NCBI GenBank assembly: GCA_002914805.1
Contig: JXTB01000287.1
Span: 326,502 to 390,501 of the forward strand
Length of the DNA stretch: 64,000 bases
From: Parasponia andersonii
Taxonomy: Eukaryota; Streptophyta; Magnoliopsida; Rosales; Cannabaceae
Direction: 5' to 3'
Part shown: piece by piece, positions 21,691 through 32,599 of the stretch
Numbering within the stretch: the first letter of the stretch is position 1
Layout: each line of letters starts with the position of its first letter
Position numbers and translations under genes: made by a program
Notes under the pieces: generated by a model
What the model was told of the DNA's origin: nothing
The model's input: only the letters and a program-made list of their open reading frames with translations
Database searches by the model: none

Positions 21691-22140
21691 AGTGTCAAGT
21701 TTTATTCGAAGACTTAAAGAGAGCGGTAAGCGAAGAGCCGGTTCTCAGCTTACTTGATCACTCAAAGGCATGTGAGCTACAAATGGATGCTTCTGACTTT
21801 GCTATTGGTGGAGTACTAATGCAAGAAGGGCATCCAATTGCTTGTGAAAGCCGCAAGCTCAATGACACCGAGAGACGCTACTCGGCGTAAGAAAAAGAGA
21901 TGACTGCAGTCATCCATTGTCTAAGAGTATGGCGACGCTACTTGTTGGATACTCATTTCACGATCATGACTGACAATGTAGCCACAAGCTACTTTCAATC
22001 TCAAAAAAAGTTGAATCCCAAGCAAGCTCGGTGGCAAGACTTCTTGGAAGAATTTGATTACAAGCTTAAATACAAGCCTGGGAGGGCCAATGTAGTGGCA
22101 GATGCTCTAAGCAGGAAGGCGGAGCTGGCCACCTTAAGCA
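21691..22140 (+). pseudogene. Y RNase H
   Basis: LQMDASDFAIGGVLMQEGHP (21780-21840) carries the first catalytic Asp. YSAXEKEMTAVIHCLRVWRR (stop at 21888-21890) and LLDTHFTIMTDNVA keep the Glu and second Asp. KLKYKPGRANVVADALSRK (22065-22120) is the last conserved block with the ADALSR signature. One in-frame stop, otherwise in the same frame as the RT. Confidence 0.9.
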
Positions 22141-23150
22141 AACCTGATAGCACCTTGATAGAGAAAATTAAGGAAGGACTGGAACATAATGTTCTTGGAA
22201 AGAGCCTGCTGCCCCTAGTAATGGAAGGAAAGATGAGACGTTTTTGGCTGAGCAACAGACTTCTCTATGCCAAAGGAAATCAACTCTATGTGCCTAAGTG
22301 GAGTAACTTAAGGAAAGAGCTTATCAAAGAGTATCACGATTCCTTATGGGCTAGTCACCCAGGTCAGAAACGCACTTTTGCTCTTATCAAATCTTTCTAC
22401 TAATGGCCTCAACTGAGGGATGATATCGAGGCCTATGTACAAACTTGTCTTGTGTGCCAACAAGACAAGGTAGAACAACAGTCACTAGGCAGATTGTTGG
22501 AATCTCTTCCCATTCCTGAGAGGCCGTGGGAGAGTGTTTCTATGGATTTTATCACTAGACTGCCTAAGTCAAAGGACTTTGGCAGCATTATAGTGGTGGT
22601 TGATCGCTTCAGCAAGTATGCCACCTTTATACTTGCTTCACCTGATTGTCCCACCGATGAGACCACACGGCTTTTTATGAAGCATGTCGTGAAGTTTTGG
22701 GGAGTCCCATCAAACATCATAAGTGATCGTGATCCTCGATTCACTAGAAGGTTTTGGACAGAATTGTTCAAGTTGATGGGTTCAAACTTGAACTTTTCTA
22801 CTAGCTTTCACCCCCAAAGTAATGGCAAGACAGAAAGCGTGAATGCTTTGCTGGAGTTATACTTGAGGCATTTTATGAGTGCCAATCAAAAAGATTGGGT
22901 AAAACTAATTGATGTAGCCCAATTTTCCTTTAACCTCCAGAGGAGCGAGTCTACAGGCAAGAGTCCCACATGCCTTAGTGACAAGTTACGGTGGGAAGAG
23001 AACTGTAGCATTCAAGTTTGCTAAAGCATGGTATGAACAAGCGGAGTTGGCTTGGGCCTACTTGATTAAAGCTTCTAAAAGAATGAAAAAGTGGGCCGAC
23101 GAAAAAGAGGAGGCATGTTGAGTATCAAGAGGGGGGTTTAGTCCTTATCA
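22141..23150 (+). pseudogene. Y integrase
   Basis: Zinc-binding HHCC region: YHDSLWASHPGQKRTFALIK (His, His; 22330-22392) and DDIEAYVQTCLVCQQDKVEQ (Cys, Cys; 22421-22480). Catalytic core: WESVSMDFITRLPKSKDFGS with the first Asp (22528-22587), IISDRDPRFTRRFWTELFKL with the second Asp (22717-22776), FHPQSNGKTESVNALLELYL with the Glu (22807-22866). The DD35E spacing looks normal. One stop at 22401 and a frameshift after about 23000 break the frame. Integration of the cDNA would be its role. Confidence 0.9.
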
Positions 23151-23590
23151 AGTTATTGCCCGAACAATTCAAAACCCTAAGGAAGGAGCATAAAGGGTTG
23201 GTGCACAAATACGAAGGTTCATTTCCAGTACTCAAGCGTGTAGGTAAGGTCTCCTATAAGCTTCAACTCCCTGCAAAGTTAAAGATTTTCCCTATCTTCC
23301 ATGTTAGTAGGCTAAAACACTACCATGGAGATGAGGGAGATTCTTCAAGGGGCAAATCCAACAGGGCTCTTACTGTGGTGGTAACCTCTTTTGACAAAGA
23401 GGTATAGCACATCTTGGCTGATCGCTTGATCCGCCGATATGGTGTTCCTAATTATCGGGAATACTTAGTGAAATGGAAGAATTTGCCCGAGGCCGAGGCT
23501 AGCAGGGAGCATGAAGATGCCTTGTGGCAATTCAAAAACCATATCGAGCGGTTCAAAGTCGATGGCGCAACGGGGACATCGCAAACTTGA
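23151..23590 (+). pseudogene. Y integrase C-terminus with chromodomain
   Basis: The GPF/Y-like end of integrase (YEGSFPVLKRVGKVSYKLQL, LKIFPIFHVSRLKHY; 23200-23325) is followed after a stop at 23405 by a chromodomain: ILADRLIRRYGVPNYREYLV, KWKNLPEAEASREHEDALWQ and F-x-HIERF (23415-23555). The normal Trp in the S-W-E block is Arg. The frame ends at TGA 23588-23590, next to the PPT. Chromodomains of this type mark the chromovirus branch of Ty3/gypsy and are thought to steer insertion to particular chromatin. Confidence 0.9.
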
Positions 23591-23601
23591 GTGGGGGAGG
23601 G
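23591..23601 (+). other. Y polypurine tract
   Basis: 'gtgggggaggg' directly precedes the 3' LTR; it is the expected primer for plus-strand DNA synthesis. Confidence 0.85.
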
Positions 23602-24256
23602 TGTTATGCCTCGCTCATTTGGCTCCCAAAAATCTAAATATTATTGCTCATGTCTCTAAAATCCTCTATATATATTGCTCACCCAAAAAGAATGAGGAAG
23701 ACCCTAGAACATGGTGGACACTTCTAGAGTGATCAAGAGAGGTCTTGGCCATGCTAGAAGACTCTAGTTAGTGCTACTAAGTCCTAGAAGGCTCTAGACA
23801 AGGCCAGATGCTCCTAGATGAGTTGGACGGTCCTAGAAACTCCTAGAGTGACTTAGAAGAGCCAAGATGGTGGGTGAATCTCTTGGAAGGATCTAGACCA
23901 TATTTTGTTCTACAATTCTCTATGTAAATATCTTTGTAGATATTATAACTTTAGTTGAGAATAATCTAGACCCTTTGTAAGATTATGCCACTTGGCACGA
24001 TCTTAAATCTTGGTTGGTTTAGGCTTTGCCTATATAAAGGACCCCTTGGGTTCATTTGTACACAAGTCCCATTTGTGAGAGTTTTAAGTATTCTAAGAGT
24101 AATAGAAAGATTTCATTCACCTAAACTCTCTCATCTGTACTACTTTGTCTCAAAAGCTTACTCTAAGTCCCTTTCTTGAGTGTTAGTAGACTGACTTAGT
24201 GCGATAGACTGTACTAAGTCTGCACGATTATCTAGTTTAAGGCTAGGGTTGTGACA
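23602..24256 (+). mobile_element. Y 3' LTR
   Basis: 655 bp, TGTTATGCC to GACA. Matches 18133-18786 with about 10-11% mismatches estimated by eye, plus a few short indels. Confidence 0.95.
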
Positions 24257-26700
24257 CATAGCTTCCATTATCAAGCCTCTACACCAACTCCCCAAGAAGT
24301 CCATAGAATTCAAGTTGGAACCAAAGCATGAGTTCGATGAAATCAAGAAAATCCTTCCTCACCCACAAGTCATGATCACTCCGTCTCTAGGAAAAGAATT
24401 GCTTCTCTATTTTTCTGCCTCCGATGAAGTAGTTAGAGTACTCGTAGCATAAGAATTTGACGAGCAAGAAAAACTAGTCTACTATCTTAGTTGACTGCTC
24501 AAGGGTCTGGAGAAAAATTATCCGTTCGACAATAAACTTTGTGTTATACTAGCCTATGCAACAAAAAAACTTTGACACTGCATGCTCACTCATAAAGTGA
24601 AGGTGATCACCAACTCTGACCCGATTAAGTTTCTCCTTTAGAAGCCTATTCTCAATGGGCGATATGCTAAATGGATGCTCATGCTTAGCAAGCTTGACAT
24701 ATCGATGGAAAAACCAAAAGTAATTAAGAGTCAAGCCCTAGCGGAATTACTCAAATACACTAAATATACTCTTGATGAGGGAGTGCTCTGAGTGGAAGAT
24801 AGAGAAGATGACTGAACATTATACTTTGATAGTGCCTCAATTCATAGCGAAGGCAGTGTCAGGATTGTACTCACCAATATTCATGCAGAGATCTTCAAGA
24901 AAGCTATCAAATTGGTCTTTCCCTATCCAACAATGAAGCCAAGTATGACGCTTTGGCTATTGGCTTAGATTTAGCCAATATGATGAAGATCTCCAAATTA
25001 AGAATCTGTAAGGACTCTAATTTGATCATCAAGCAGTTAGATGGAGAATTCACAGTTAAAGAACCTGTTGTGCTTAAATATCAAAAAGAAATTCAAAAGA
25101 AACTCCACAATTTCACCAATTATGAATTGCAGTACATCTCCTGGTCACAAAATAAGTACATCGATGCTCTTGCCACATTGATACTCAAGATTACCCTTCC
25201 AAAGAAGATCTTATTCAAATCCTTTTGGCGACTAAGGTAGAAGCCATTCCTTTAGTGACACCATCTCCAAATGATTGGAACTATCCTATCGAAGAAATGA
25301 TGGAAACACCCAATGCCCAGAGCCTTAAAGAGACCACGTTGTAATCAACGACCATCTTTATCAGAGGCTATCAAATAGCTCCTTAGCCAAGTGCATTGAT
25401 ATGAAGCTCACAAAACAATCCTCCAAAAAATCCATAACAAGACTTATGGTCTAGAAGGTCTATCACTTGCCCCTCGAGTTCAATAGTCAGGCTACTACTG
25501 GCCTAATCTCAAAAGCCAACTGATGAATTACAAAAGAATTGCTAACAATGTCAGCTCGCAATTAATAACAAAGAAAGTTGTTACATAGAACTACAAGACT
25601 AAAGAAAAATCAATATTAATTTTCTCACCTCTAGTCAAATGCTAGATGATGTCCCCTCGACAATTCTAGTCAGACGAAAAATTGAGAGATTCTTAGTTCA
25701 CAACGGTTCCCTATTTAGATGCAACTTCCAAGGGAAAGCAATGAAATGTTTAGGGCCAATTGAAATTGACATAACTCTCAAGGAAGTCCACACCGTGGAC
25801 TTCAGTGGATATATGAGGGACTGTCGTCTCTTTGAACAACTACTTATTATTGGCTACTATTGGCCAACCATGGAAAAATATGCTATGGAATTTGTCAAAA
25901 AATATGATGCTTGCTAGAAGTATGGTAATCTTATCCATGCCCTCGTTGTCGAAATAGGAAGCATCCATTTGCCACGACCATTCCATACCTGGTCTATCGA
26001 TCTTATTAGACCTATATCCCCTTCTGTTAGAGGAAAAATCTAGATTCTGGTAGCTACAGAAAATTTCAATAAGTGATCTGAGGCAATCACCCTAAAAAGA
26101 GCCACCTCTGAAGCCACTAGTAACTTTGTAAAGGAATACATCATTTGCCACTTTAGAATACCCTATAGAATAATATAAGATAAAGGGACACCCTTTATAG
26201 GACAACTTTTTAATTCCCTAATAGAAAAATATCATATTTTCTATGAGGCCTTCAATAAAACCTTGGTAGACATTATCAAGCGAATGATCGATGCCAAATC
26301 CATTCAATGGGATGAGTGCTTACCCTTAGTACTCTGGGCCTACAAAGTTACTAAAAATATCACTACCAAATAGATATTATTTTCCATGGCATATGGAGCT
26401 AAAGCTATTTGACCTGTGGAGCTCTTTGTGGCCTTTACAAAAGTGGCACTCTTTTCAAATGTTGCCGAAAGCACCTGGGAATTTGATCTCGAAGTCCTCA
26501 AAGACCGAAGAGATCAAGTCTAACAAGGGGCTTATCTTATCAAAAAAAAAAAATTAGCTCAGGCTTACAATCAACTAATATGACCATGCTCTTTTTAAGT
26601 GGGAGAGTTGGTGCTAAAAGCTGCCGATCACATTATGAAGGGATTGCACGTTGCTAAATTCACCCCAAATTATGAAGGCCCATATCAAATTGCTAATGTT
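24257..26700 (+). pseudogene. X RT end, RNase H, second RNase H and integrase
   Basis: Continuation of X after Y. RT thumb: SIIKPLHQLPKKSIEFKLEP (24266-24325). RNase H: GKELLLYFSASDEVVRVLVA (24391-24450), KLVYYLSXLLKGLEKNYPFD, NSDPIKFLLXKPILNGRYAK (24613-24672). Second, archaeal-type RNase H: AIGLDLANMMKISKLRICKD (24956-25015), SNLIIKQLDGEF, YISWSQNKYIDALATL (25135-25182). Integrase: LFRCNFQGKAMKCL, LLIIGYYWPTMEKYAMEFVK with CX2-like KYDACXKYGN (25845-25930), HTWSIDLIRPISPSVRGKI with first Asp, FRIPYRIIXDKGTPFIGQLF with second Asp (26153-26212), a degraded Asn/Lys-rich Glu block near 26260, and GPYQIANV near 26680. There are many stops. The dual RNase H arrangement is diagnostic for the Tat lineage. 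Confidence 0.85.
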
Positions 26701-27189
26701 AAGCCTAGTTGGTATTGTCAACAAAAAGAAAAAACAAATTCAATCCTATTTTCTTGAAAAAGAGCCATTTCAAATACCCGATTCTCAGTACTATTTTTTT
26801 AATATTTCAGAGTCTCTGTCAAAGTACTTATCTTTCTTTTGACAAATCTTTTTACAAACTCTATCAAAATAGGAAGCTACTATTTTCTATTACAAGCTTC
26901 TCTATTTTCAAAACTGAGATCGGTACACTCATATTTTAAAAAACCGATTGTTTTCAAGTTTTTTCTGAAGTGATTTCTGGGTACTAGTTTGGATACATTA
27001 TATTCTGAGATACTTATAAAAGTCATCGAAGGCATGAAAGATGTGAGGATAAAAGCCATTGAAGAATGCTAGAGAGATAAACTGCAAAAGCCACTAGTTT
27101 CAAAAGGGGAATAGGAAAGAGTTAGGTAGAAAAATAAATAATAAAGCACTGAAAAAAACAAAAAGGATAAAGTATCTTCAGAACTAAAA
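26701..27189 (+). other. X 3' untranslated region, first part
   Basis: AT-rich sequence after the integrase end. No domain is recognised; reading frames at 26651 and 26709 are low-complexity overlaps. Confidence 0.5.
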
Positions 27190-28336
27190 GTCTTGGATAG
27201 TCTCCACCTCACCCCTCAAAACCTTATCATCGCCTCCATGATAAGTACTTTTCTACATGTTCAAGCTTTTATTCTTACATGTAGTCTTTCTTGCATAGCT
27301 TTACATATTTCTCTACGTAGATGTCCAAACCTTATCGTGCAGAGTCGATAAGGACTTTTCTACATACTTTGAAACCTCCCATTTTGGAGTCATTATATGT
27401 AGCTCTCCCTGTATGATTTTAATATATATCTGTATAGATGTCAAAACCTTATCATCTCCTCTACGATAAGTACTTTTCTACATGTTCAAACTTCTATTCT
27501 TACACGTAGTGTTTTCTGCATAGCTTTATATATTTTTCAATACAGATGTCAAAACATTATCATGCAAAGCCAATAAGTAATTTTCTATATACTTTTAAAT
27601 CTCATAGTTCTGAGTCTTTTCATGTAGCTCTCCCTACATAATTTAACATATAACTATACAAATATCAAATCCTTATCATCGCTCCTACGACAAGTACTTT
27701 TCTACATGTTCAAGCCTCTATTCTTTCATGGAGTCTTTCCTACATATTTTTACACATTTTTTTTATGCAGACAGATATCAAAACTTTATTATATAAATCT
27801 GATAAGTATTTTTCTACATGCTCTTAAGTATCATATTTCTGAGTCCTCACATGTAGTTCTCTCTGCAGGATTTTATATATATCCATGCAGATGTCAAAAC
27901 CTTATTGACGGCCCTACGATAAATACTTTTCTACATGTCAAGCTTCTGTCATTACTTGTAGTTTTTCCATCGTAGTCTTACATATTTTTCTCTGCAGAAA
28001 TCAAAATCTTATCATGTAAATCTGATAAGTATTTCTCTATATACTTTTAAATCTCGTATTTCGAGTCTCTATGTGCAGTTCATTTTCTCACTCTCACATT
28101 TGAGATTCCTTGCATGATTTTTCATACCTCTCTTATGCAGCTATTCTAAAACCTCATCGTGACAAATCGATGAGTATTCTTCTACATACGTTTAAATTTT
28201 ATACTCTTTAAATTTCCTGTGTGTAGATGATTTTCTCACTCATGACTACGAGCTTGTTGCATGATAATTCTTATACGTGTCCTATGCAGCCATTTTAAAA
28301 CCTTATCAGCTCTTGCTCGATAAATATTTTGCCACA
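27190..28336. repeat. Tandem array with dimeric units in X 3' region
   Basis: About ten units share a head 'aaaaccttatc...gataagtacttttctacat'. Heads begin at about 27222, 27331, 27445, 27552, 27667, 27780, 27895, 28003, 28149 and 28297. The first seven intervals alternate between about 108 and 115 bp because two subtypes alternate (one with 'cctacgataagtacttttctacatgttcaagc', one with 'aaatctgataagta...tacttttaaatctc'). This gives a higher-order unit of about 223 bp. The last units are longer (146-148 bp) with extra 'ttttctcactc' sequence. The head itself contains 'cttatc...gataag', a small inverted repeat, in every unit. Tandem repeats between pol and the 3' LTR are known in Tat/Ogre elements. 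Confidence 0.85.
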
Positions 28337-28526
28337 AATTTCTGTTTTATCTTTTCTATGTATGGCATGTTTTCTCACAAACACTTGTGATAATTTCAAC
28401 ATGTTCTTTATCTTTTTGAACATCTTTTTTGAGCCTCGTGATTTCCTCATTTCGAGTATTTCTTGAAAATTATCATGAGTATCTGTGAGAAAACATGCCA
28501 TACATAGAAAAGATAAAACAGAAATT
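28337..28526. repeat. Long inverted repeat (hairpin) after the tandem array
   Basis: Left arm 28337-28397 ('aatttctgttttatcttttc', 'tatggcatgttttctcaca') is repeated in reverse complement at 28466-28526 with only about 3-4 differences over 60 bases. The loop of about 70 bases contains a second small palindrome ('atgttctttatctttttgaacat', 28400-28422). A transcript would form a strong stem. Confidence 0.9.
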
Positions 28527-31500
28527 ACGACTATTTTTTGCGCAAATATTTTTCAAGTATAATTAGTCAATTTTTTGCATCACTCCTCTACCACCCTTTT
28601 AAAAGTTCAAGGAGATTGCCAAAATATTTTACAAAATGCTGGGGACCTTGACAGTAATTTAAATTATTGGAAACTATATTCTTTCTAAAATACTTTCCTC
28701 CCCAGCAATTTATTTAAAACACTAGGGATTTAATTTTATTTTCAAAATATCTCCGGTGCTTATCTTTCTTGATTTGAATTTTTATCTGGACTAATTCTTG
28801 TACTATGCAAAGAAAATTATTTACTTGTAACTCTAAAAAAGTATGGATGTTAAACCAAATAATTCCATCTCTAGGATGTGCACTTTCAGCTAACAAAGGA
28901 AGTTCCTTGAATGTCGTTCACGTTGCATGCATACAGCACAAAGCCCTCGCCAGAATGGCTTCAATAACGTATGAAATCTGTCTTAGATTAATGGGCTATC
29001 ACGGCTTCAACAAGGTATAAAATCTATCTTAGATTTTTACCAATATCGTTAGTAAGGCCTAATTATATTTTTACCACTTTTGTTGGTAAAATATTTAGAA
29101 AATGAGCATATCTCACAAATCATATATTTTGGGGTATACATGCTTTCTAACTATGGTCTTTTACAAAAACTCTTCATATTTCTTATAATTGGGTCAAACC
29201 TCTTACGGCCTATTCAATTTTCTAAAAATACCACTTTTTGCGCTTTATGCCATGTTTCTATGCTCATTTTCTTGTTTGCTTATTTCTCTATAATATTTTG
29301 CAAACATATCTTCTAAATGTGGTATTTTGCAATACTCATTCCATACTTTTGGGCCGAGACTTCTTAGACCTCATTTATGTCTTAAAATATCATTATTGCA
29401 TGTTATGTAGTGGTTTTTGCAACCATTTCCTCGCTTGGTCAATTATTTACATTTTTTTTACATGCATAATTAGGCCTCCTAATGCCGAGTTTGTGCTTAA
29501 GTATGATTACCTCTATCTACAAACCTATTATCATTTTGGGCCTTGGTAGTGTCTAGATATACCATTATTGTCATTTATCAAAACTAAAGCTTGGTTTAGA
29601 ACCCGAGAATACCATTTCTTTTGTCCAATATTTTTTCACAAAAATTCTCTAGACTAGTACCTTTTGATGACTTCCATTCCTTTTTTTTTACTTTGAATTC
29701 TTTTTAACCCGTGGTCATATTTCCTGATGTTTGATCAAGTTTTGAGTTCTCTGACCATAAAAATTTTATTCATAAAATTGCATAGAAATATCTTGCATAA
29801 AATATAAAATTATTTGGGGACATTTTTCATAAAAAATAAAATTACATGGAATTAGCATATTTTCTTTCTTACTCCAGTGTTAATTCCCTTTCTAAATATC
29901 TCAGAGGATTACACTCCTTTATTTTTAAAATTCATAATGATCATGGAAGTCTAACTTCTATGACTATCTTGCTTTAACCTTTGTGACCTAAAACAAGAAT
30001 TTTTCATAATAGGTTATGGCTCATTGTCCATGACTTGCTAATCTCCCTCTTCCCTCTCACCAGAGACTTTGCCTTTGTCGATAATCAATGAACAAAAGGA
30101 AAAGTGTTCAGTAAGCCAAAGGAAGAGAGAATGTTATAATCTCTATCTAATCTTTAGATAGAGGTTCTAAAGGAACCACCCTCTTAGATATATCCACAAC
30201 AATGTTAGTAGAAATATCTATAAGTTTCCAAATTTTGTTTGGGGATTTGTCACGACCATTAAGTCATGCTATATCTCCTGACTCTCTAGTGGAGCCTCAT
30301 AGTACATTCTTGCTCCTCCAACACGTGGTAGTGCTCGACGATGTCTCCATGCAATTTGTTCGAGCCGAGCTCGAGGATAATACCCTTGAAGCTCTTTATT
30401 TCATTTTAGCTCTTATCGAAAACACTTTATCTTGTTTCAAGTTCTTTTCCACATTTCCTCTCTCTCTCTCTCCCATTCTCTTTATTTTTGAAATACTCTC
30501 TCTATCTACTTTCTCTTTTCGTTTCATTCTCTCTCTCAGGGTAAAAAGGTTAGGACCGAGATAAGTCTCATGCATGGATTAAATAGCCATGTAACCCCAC
30601 AATATGAGACCCTTGGCCTCTCAGCCCCTCTCCCATTCCTTTAAGCTTTCAAATGTGCACTTGATTCTAAGAAAGGAATCTAACTGCACCTACACATAAA
30701 ATTGAAAATGGTGTAGCATTCATTGCTATCCTTCCATTTGAAATGACCACACAATATTCATTTGAAAGCCTAGGGTGCTGCCATTTGTTATGCAACTTTT
30801 TTCTTTGAACTTCTCTTTGTTCACTTGCACCATCATTCACTTATATATATAGTACTTATCTCTACTACATATACATATATGGGTCTCAGGTTCCTACATT
30901 ATAAAGTAGCTGAAATGGCTATTATTACTTTATGCTCTTCCATTCTTACGAAGCTGAAAGCTTTGTCTTCTTTTTTTTTTGTAGCCGCCCAAGCAACTTA
31001 ATAAGAATAGGTGTACACTTTTATGCAAACACTTCACCACTTGTATGGCTTGTCACATCTACTCTCCACTTGCATGTGGCCTTGACTGAGAGCAATGACT
31101 TTCCTCCCTTGTATTTTCGGCTAACACCTAAGCTATACCAAGCTAGGTTGGTGCCACTTTCTTTTATTTCTTTATAACTTGTCTTGAAACATTGGCACAA
31201 TACCCATGCATGTCTATATACCAATACCACCTGAAATAGTTTTATTCTTTGGAAACTTTTATTTTAAGACAAACCAAGGAAAAACTATAATAAGGTTCTC
31301 GTGTAGTGTCTTCTTGGACGTGTCCTTCCTATGCATGCATACTACATCTTTGCACGAATGTTTTTATTAGAAAAATCAATTAAAGATAGATTTTTGCTTC
31401 ATTGATGTACTTTATGATCATCAATTTAGTAAATACCATTGCTAAATTAAATATAGCATACTAGGCACACTATTATTTTTTTGTCCTATACTTGAATTAA

Positions 31501-31880
31501 AGGCTAATATTTTCATTTGCAACAAATTATAAGTTCCGAAGCGATTATTGCCATACTTGTTTGGGTGCCTTATGTCTTAGTACAATATAAGCAAACCTCA
31601 TGCATGATTCTTAGTTAAATTGTTATTTTGGTTTGAATTTTGACATTCCCCTTTTAAATAATAAAATCATATATGTGCTTTTCTCCAAAATAATTGTTGT
31701 TACGATATTTTTCATGTTAGGAGCCAAGGAGTGCATTTATATATATTTATATATTCACTTGCTTTTCTTTAAAATATAGTCATACGTACATGCATGTGTG
31801 AGGCCTTTAATACATACATGTGTAAAAGCATGTTTTTCTTTATTTATATCACATTGTGCATACAAGGCTCGAGGAGGTGT
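28527..31880. other. X 3' region without recognisable genes
   Basis: No domain recognised on either strand. A 48-bp imperfect duplication lies near 28953-29030 ('ggcttcaa.aa.gtatgaaatct'). A plus-strand frame at 30202-30564 (120 codons) is the longest; the middle part at 30240-30420 is less AT-rich and codon-like, but I know no relative. CT-rich microsatellites follow at 30460-30540. The segment is probably element-specific spacer, perhaps with captured DNA. Confidence 0.45.
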
Positions 31881-31899
31881 TTCATGTTGCAGAATCTCT

Positions 31900-32523
31900 C
31901 CCCATTAGTGCACAAGAAGACCTAGCTTAATTAAAGAAGCTTCAGGGTCTACGGTGTCGACAATTCGGATACCTTCAAGCATGTGTCAGCTAGCAGAATA
32001 TTGAGCACCATAATACGAAGGTTGTGGCTGCACACGGGATGCTAACTTTGGCACAGGAATCACTGGGCTCTGAGGATTCAAGTATAACTCCCGCCAATGG
32101 TCAATTTCATCGAATGCCTCTTTAAGTTCATCTTTGCCATCCTTAGGTTTGCCTTCAAAATGACAATCGTTTGTGCCACGTAGGATTAGATCTCCGAAAC
32201 ATGATCAAAAGCATGAGTGGTATGTATTTCAAGCCTTTGGATCCTTTGGAAATAGTAGTGCAATTTGGCTCGAGACCATAGTTGCATCTTAGTCAGCTAC
32301 TCATTGAAGGTATTGAGTGGTCTACTCAAGAAGAAACCGGCATAGGTGGTGGAGATGATGATGAACTTAATATTATGTCCAATGAGCTGCTCAAAGAATG
32401 CAGCTGAGGAAAAGATGACCCCTTCGAGGATATCCCTGATGAGCTCGAATTTGAGCTAGGAGTCATAACTAGAAGTGGAAACAGATAGATGTGATCGATG
32501 TACAACCGAGAGGAAGACATAGC
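31900..32523 (-). pseudogene. Antisense coding-like remnant in X, just before the 3' LTR
   Basis: Base composition here is richer and the minus strand reads as degraded protein. Starting at an ATG complementary to 32520, there is a Ser-rich leader (MSSSRLYIDHIYLFPLLVM, then PSSNSSSSG). After a frameshift a helical, coiled-coil-like stretch LTKMQLWSRAKLHYYFQRIQ follows (about 32250-32310), then CHFEGKPKDGKDELKEAFDE (32103-32165). Antisense ORFs at this position, opposite to gag-pol and next to the PPT, are an established trait of Tat-lineage elements such as Grande and Retand. The position and strand fit; sequence homology is not proven. The plus strand also has an acidic frame (32350-32475), so the assignment is tentative. 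Confidence 0.4.
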
Positions 32524-32582
32524 TTACGAAACATATATGAGACCCTCTATTTATAATGTTTGATGATCTCTGGCAAATGCTC

Positions 32583-32599
32583 ACATCCACCTTAGCTCA
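32583..32599 (+). other. X polypurine tract region
   Basis: 'tagctcaggggacttaa' directly precedes the 3' LTR. A near-identical 'tagctcaaggaacttaa' precedes the LTR start at 59412 in element V, which supports its role as plus-strand primer. Confidence 0.6.

Larger units (their letters stand above)
18133..24256 (+). mobile_element. Element Y: 6.1 kb Ty3/gypsy chromovirus nested in X
   Basis: Complete LTR element: 5' LTR (18133-18786), tRNA-Met PBS, gag with a CCHC-like knuckle, protease, RT, RNase H, integrase, C-terminal chromodomain, PPT, 3' LTR (23602-24256). It lies inside the RT region of X: RT sequence of X stops at 18132, and the following X block (SIIKPLHQLPKKSIEFKL) resumes at 24257. 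Flanks are CCAAA on the left and CATAG on the right, so there is no clear target duplication. The two LTRs differ at roughly one base in nine or ten by my count, which makes the insertion old. Confidence 0.95.

Noticed and set aside
27190-28336. CRISPR-like array
   Set aside because: Units of 108-148 bp without short repeat/unique spacer structure, in a plant retrotransposon; an ordinary tandem repeat.
28295-28501. 68-codon minus-strand frame
   Set aside because: Runs through the long hairpin; coding signal is an effect of the inverted repeat.
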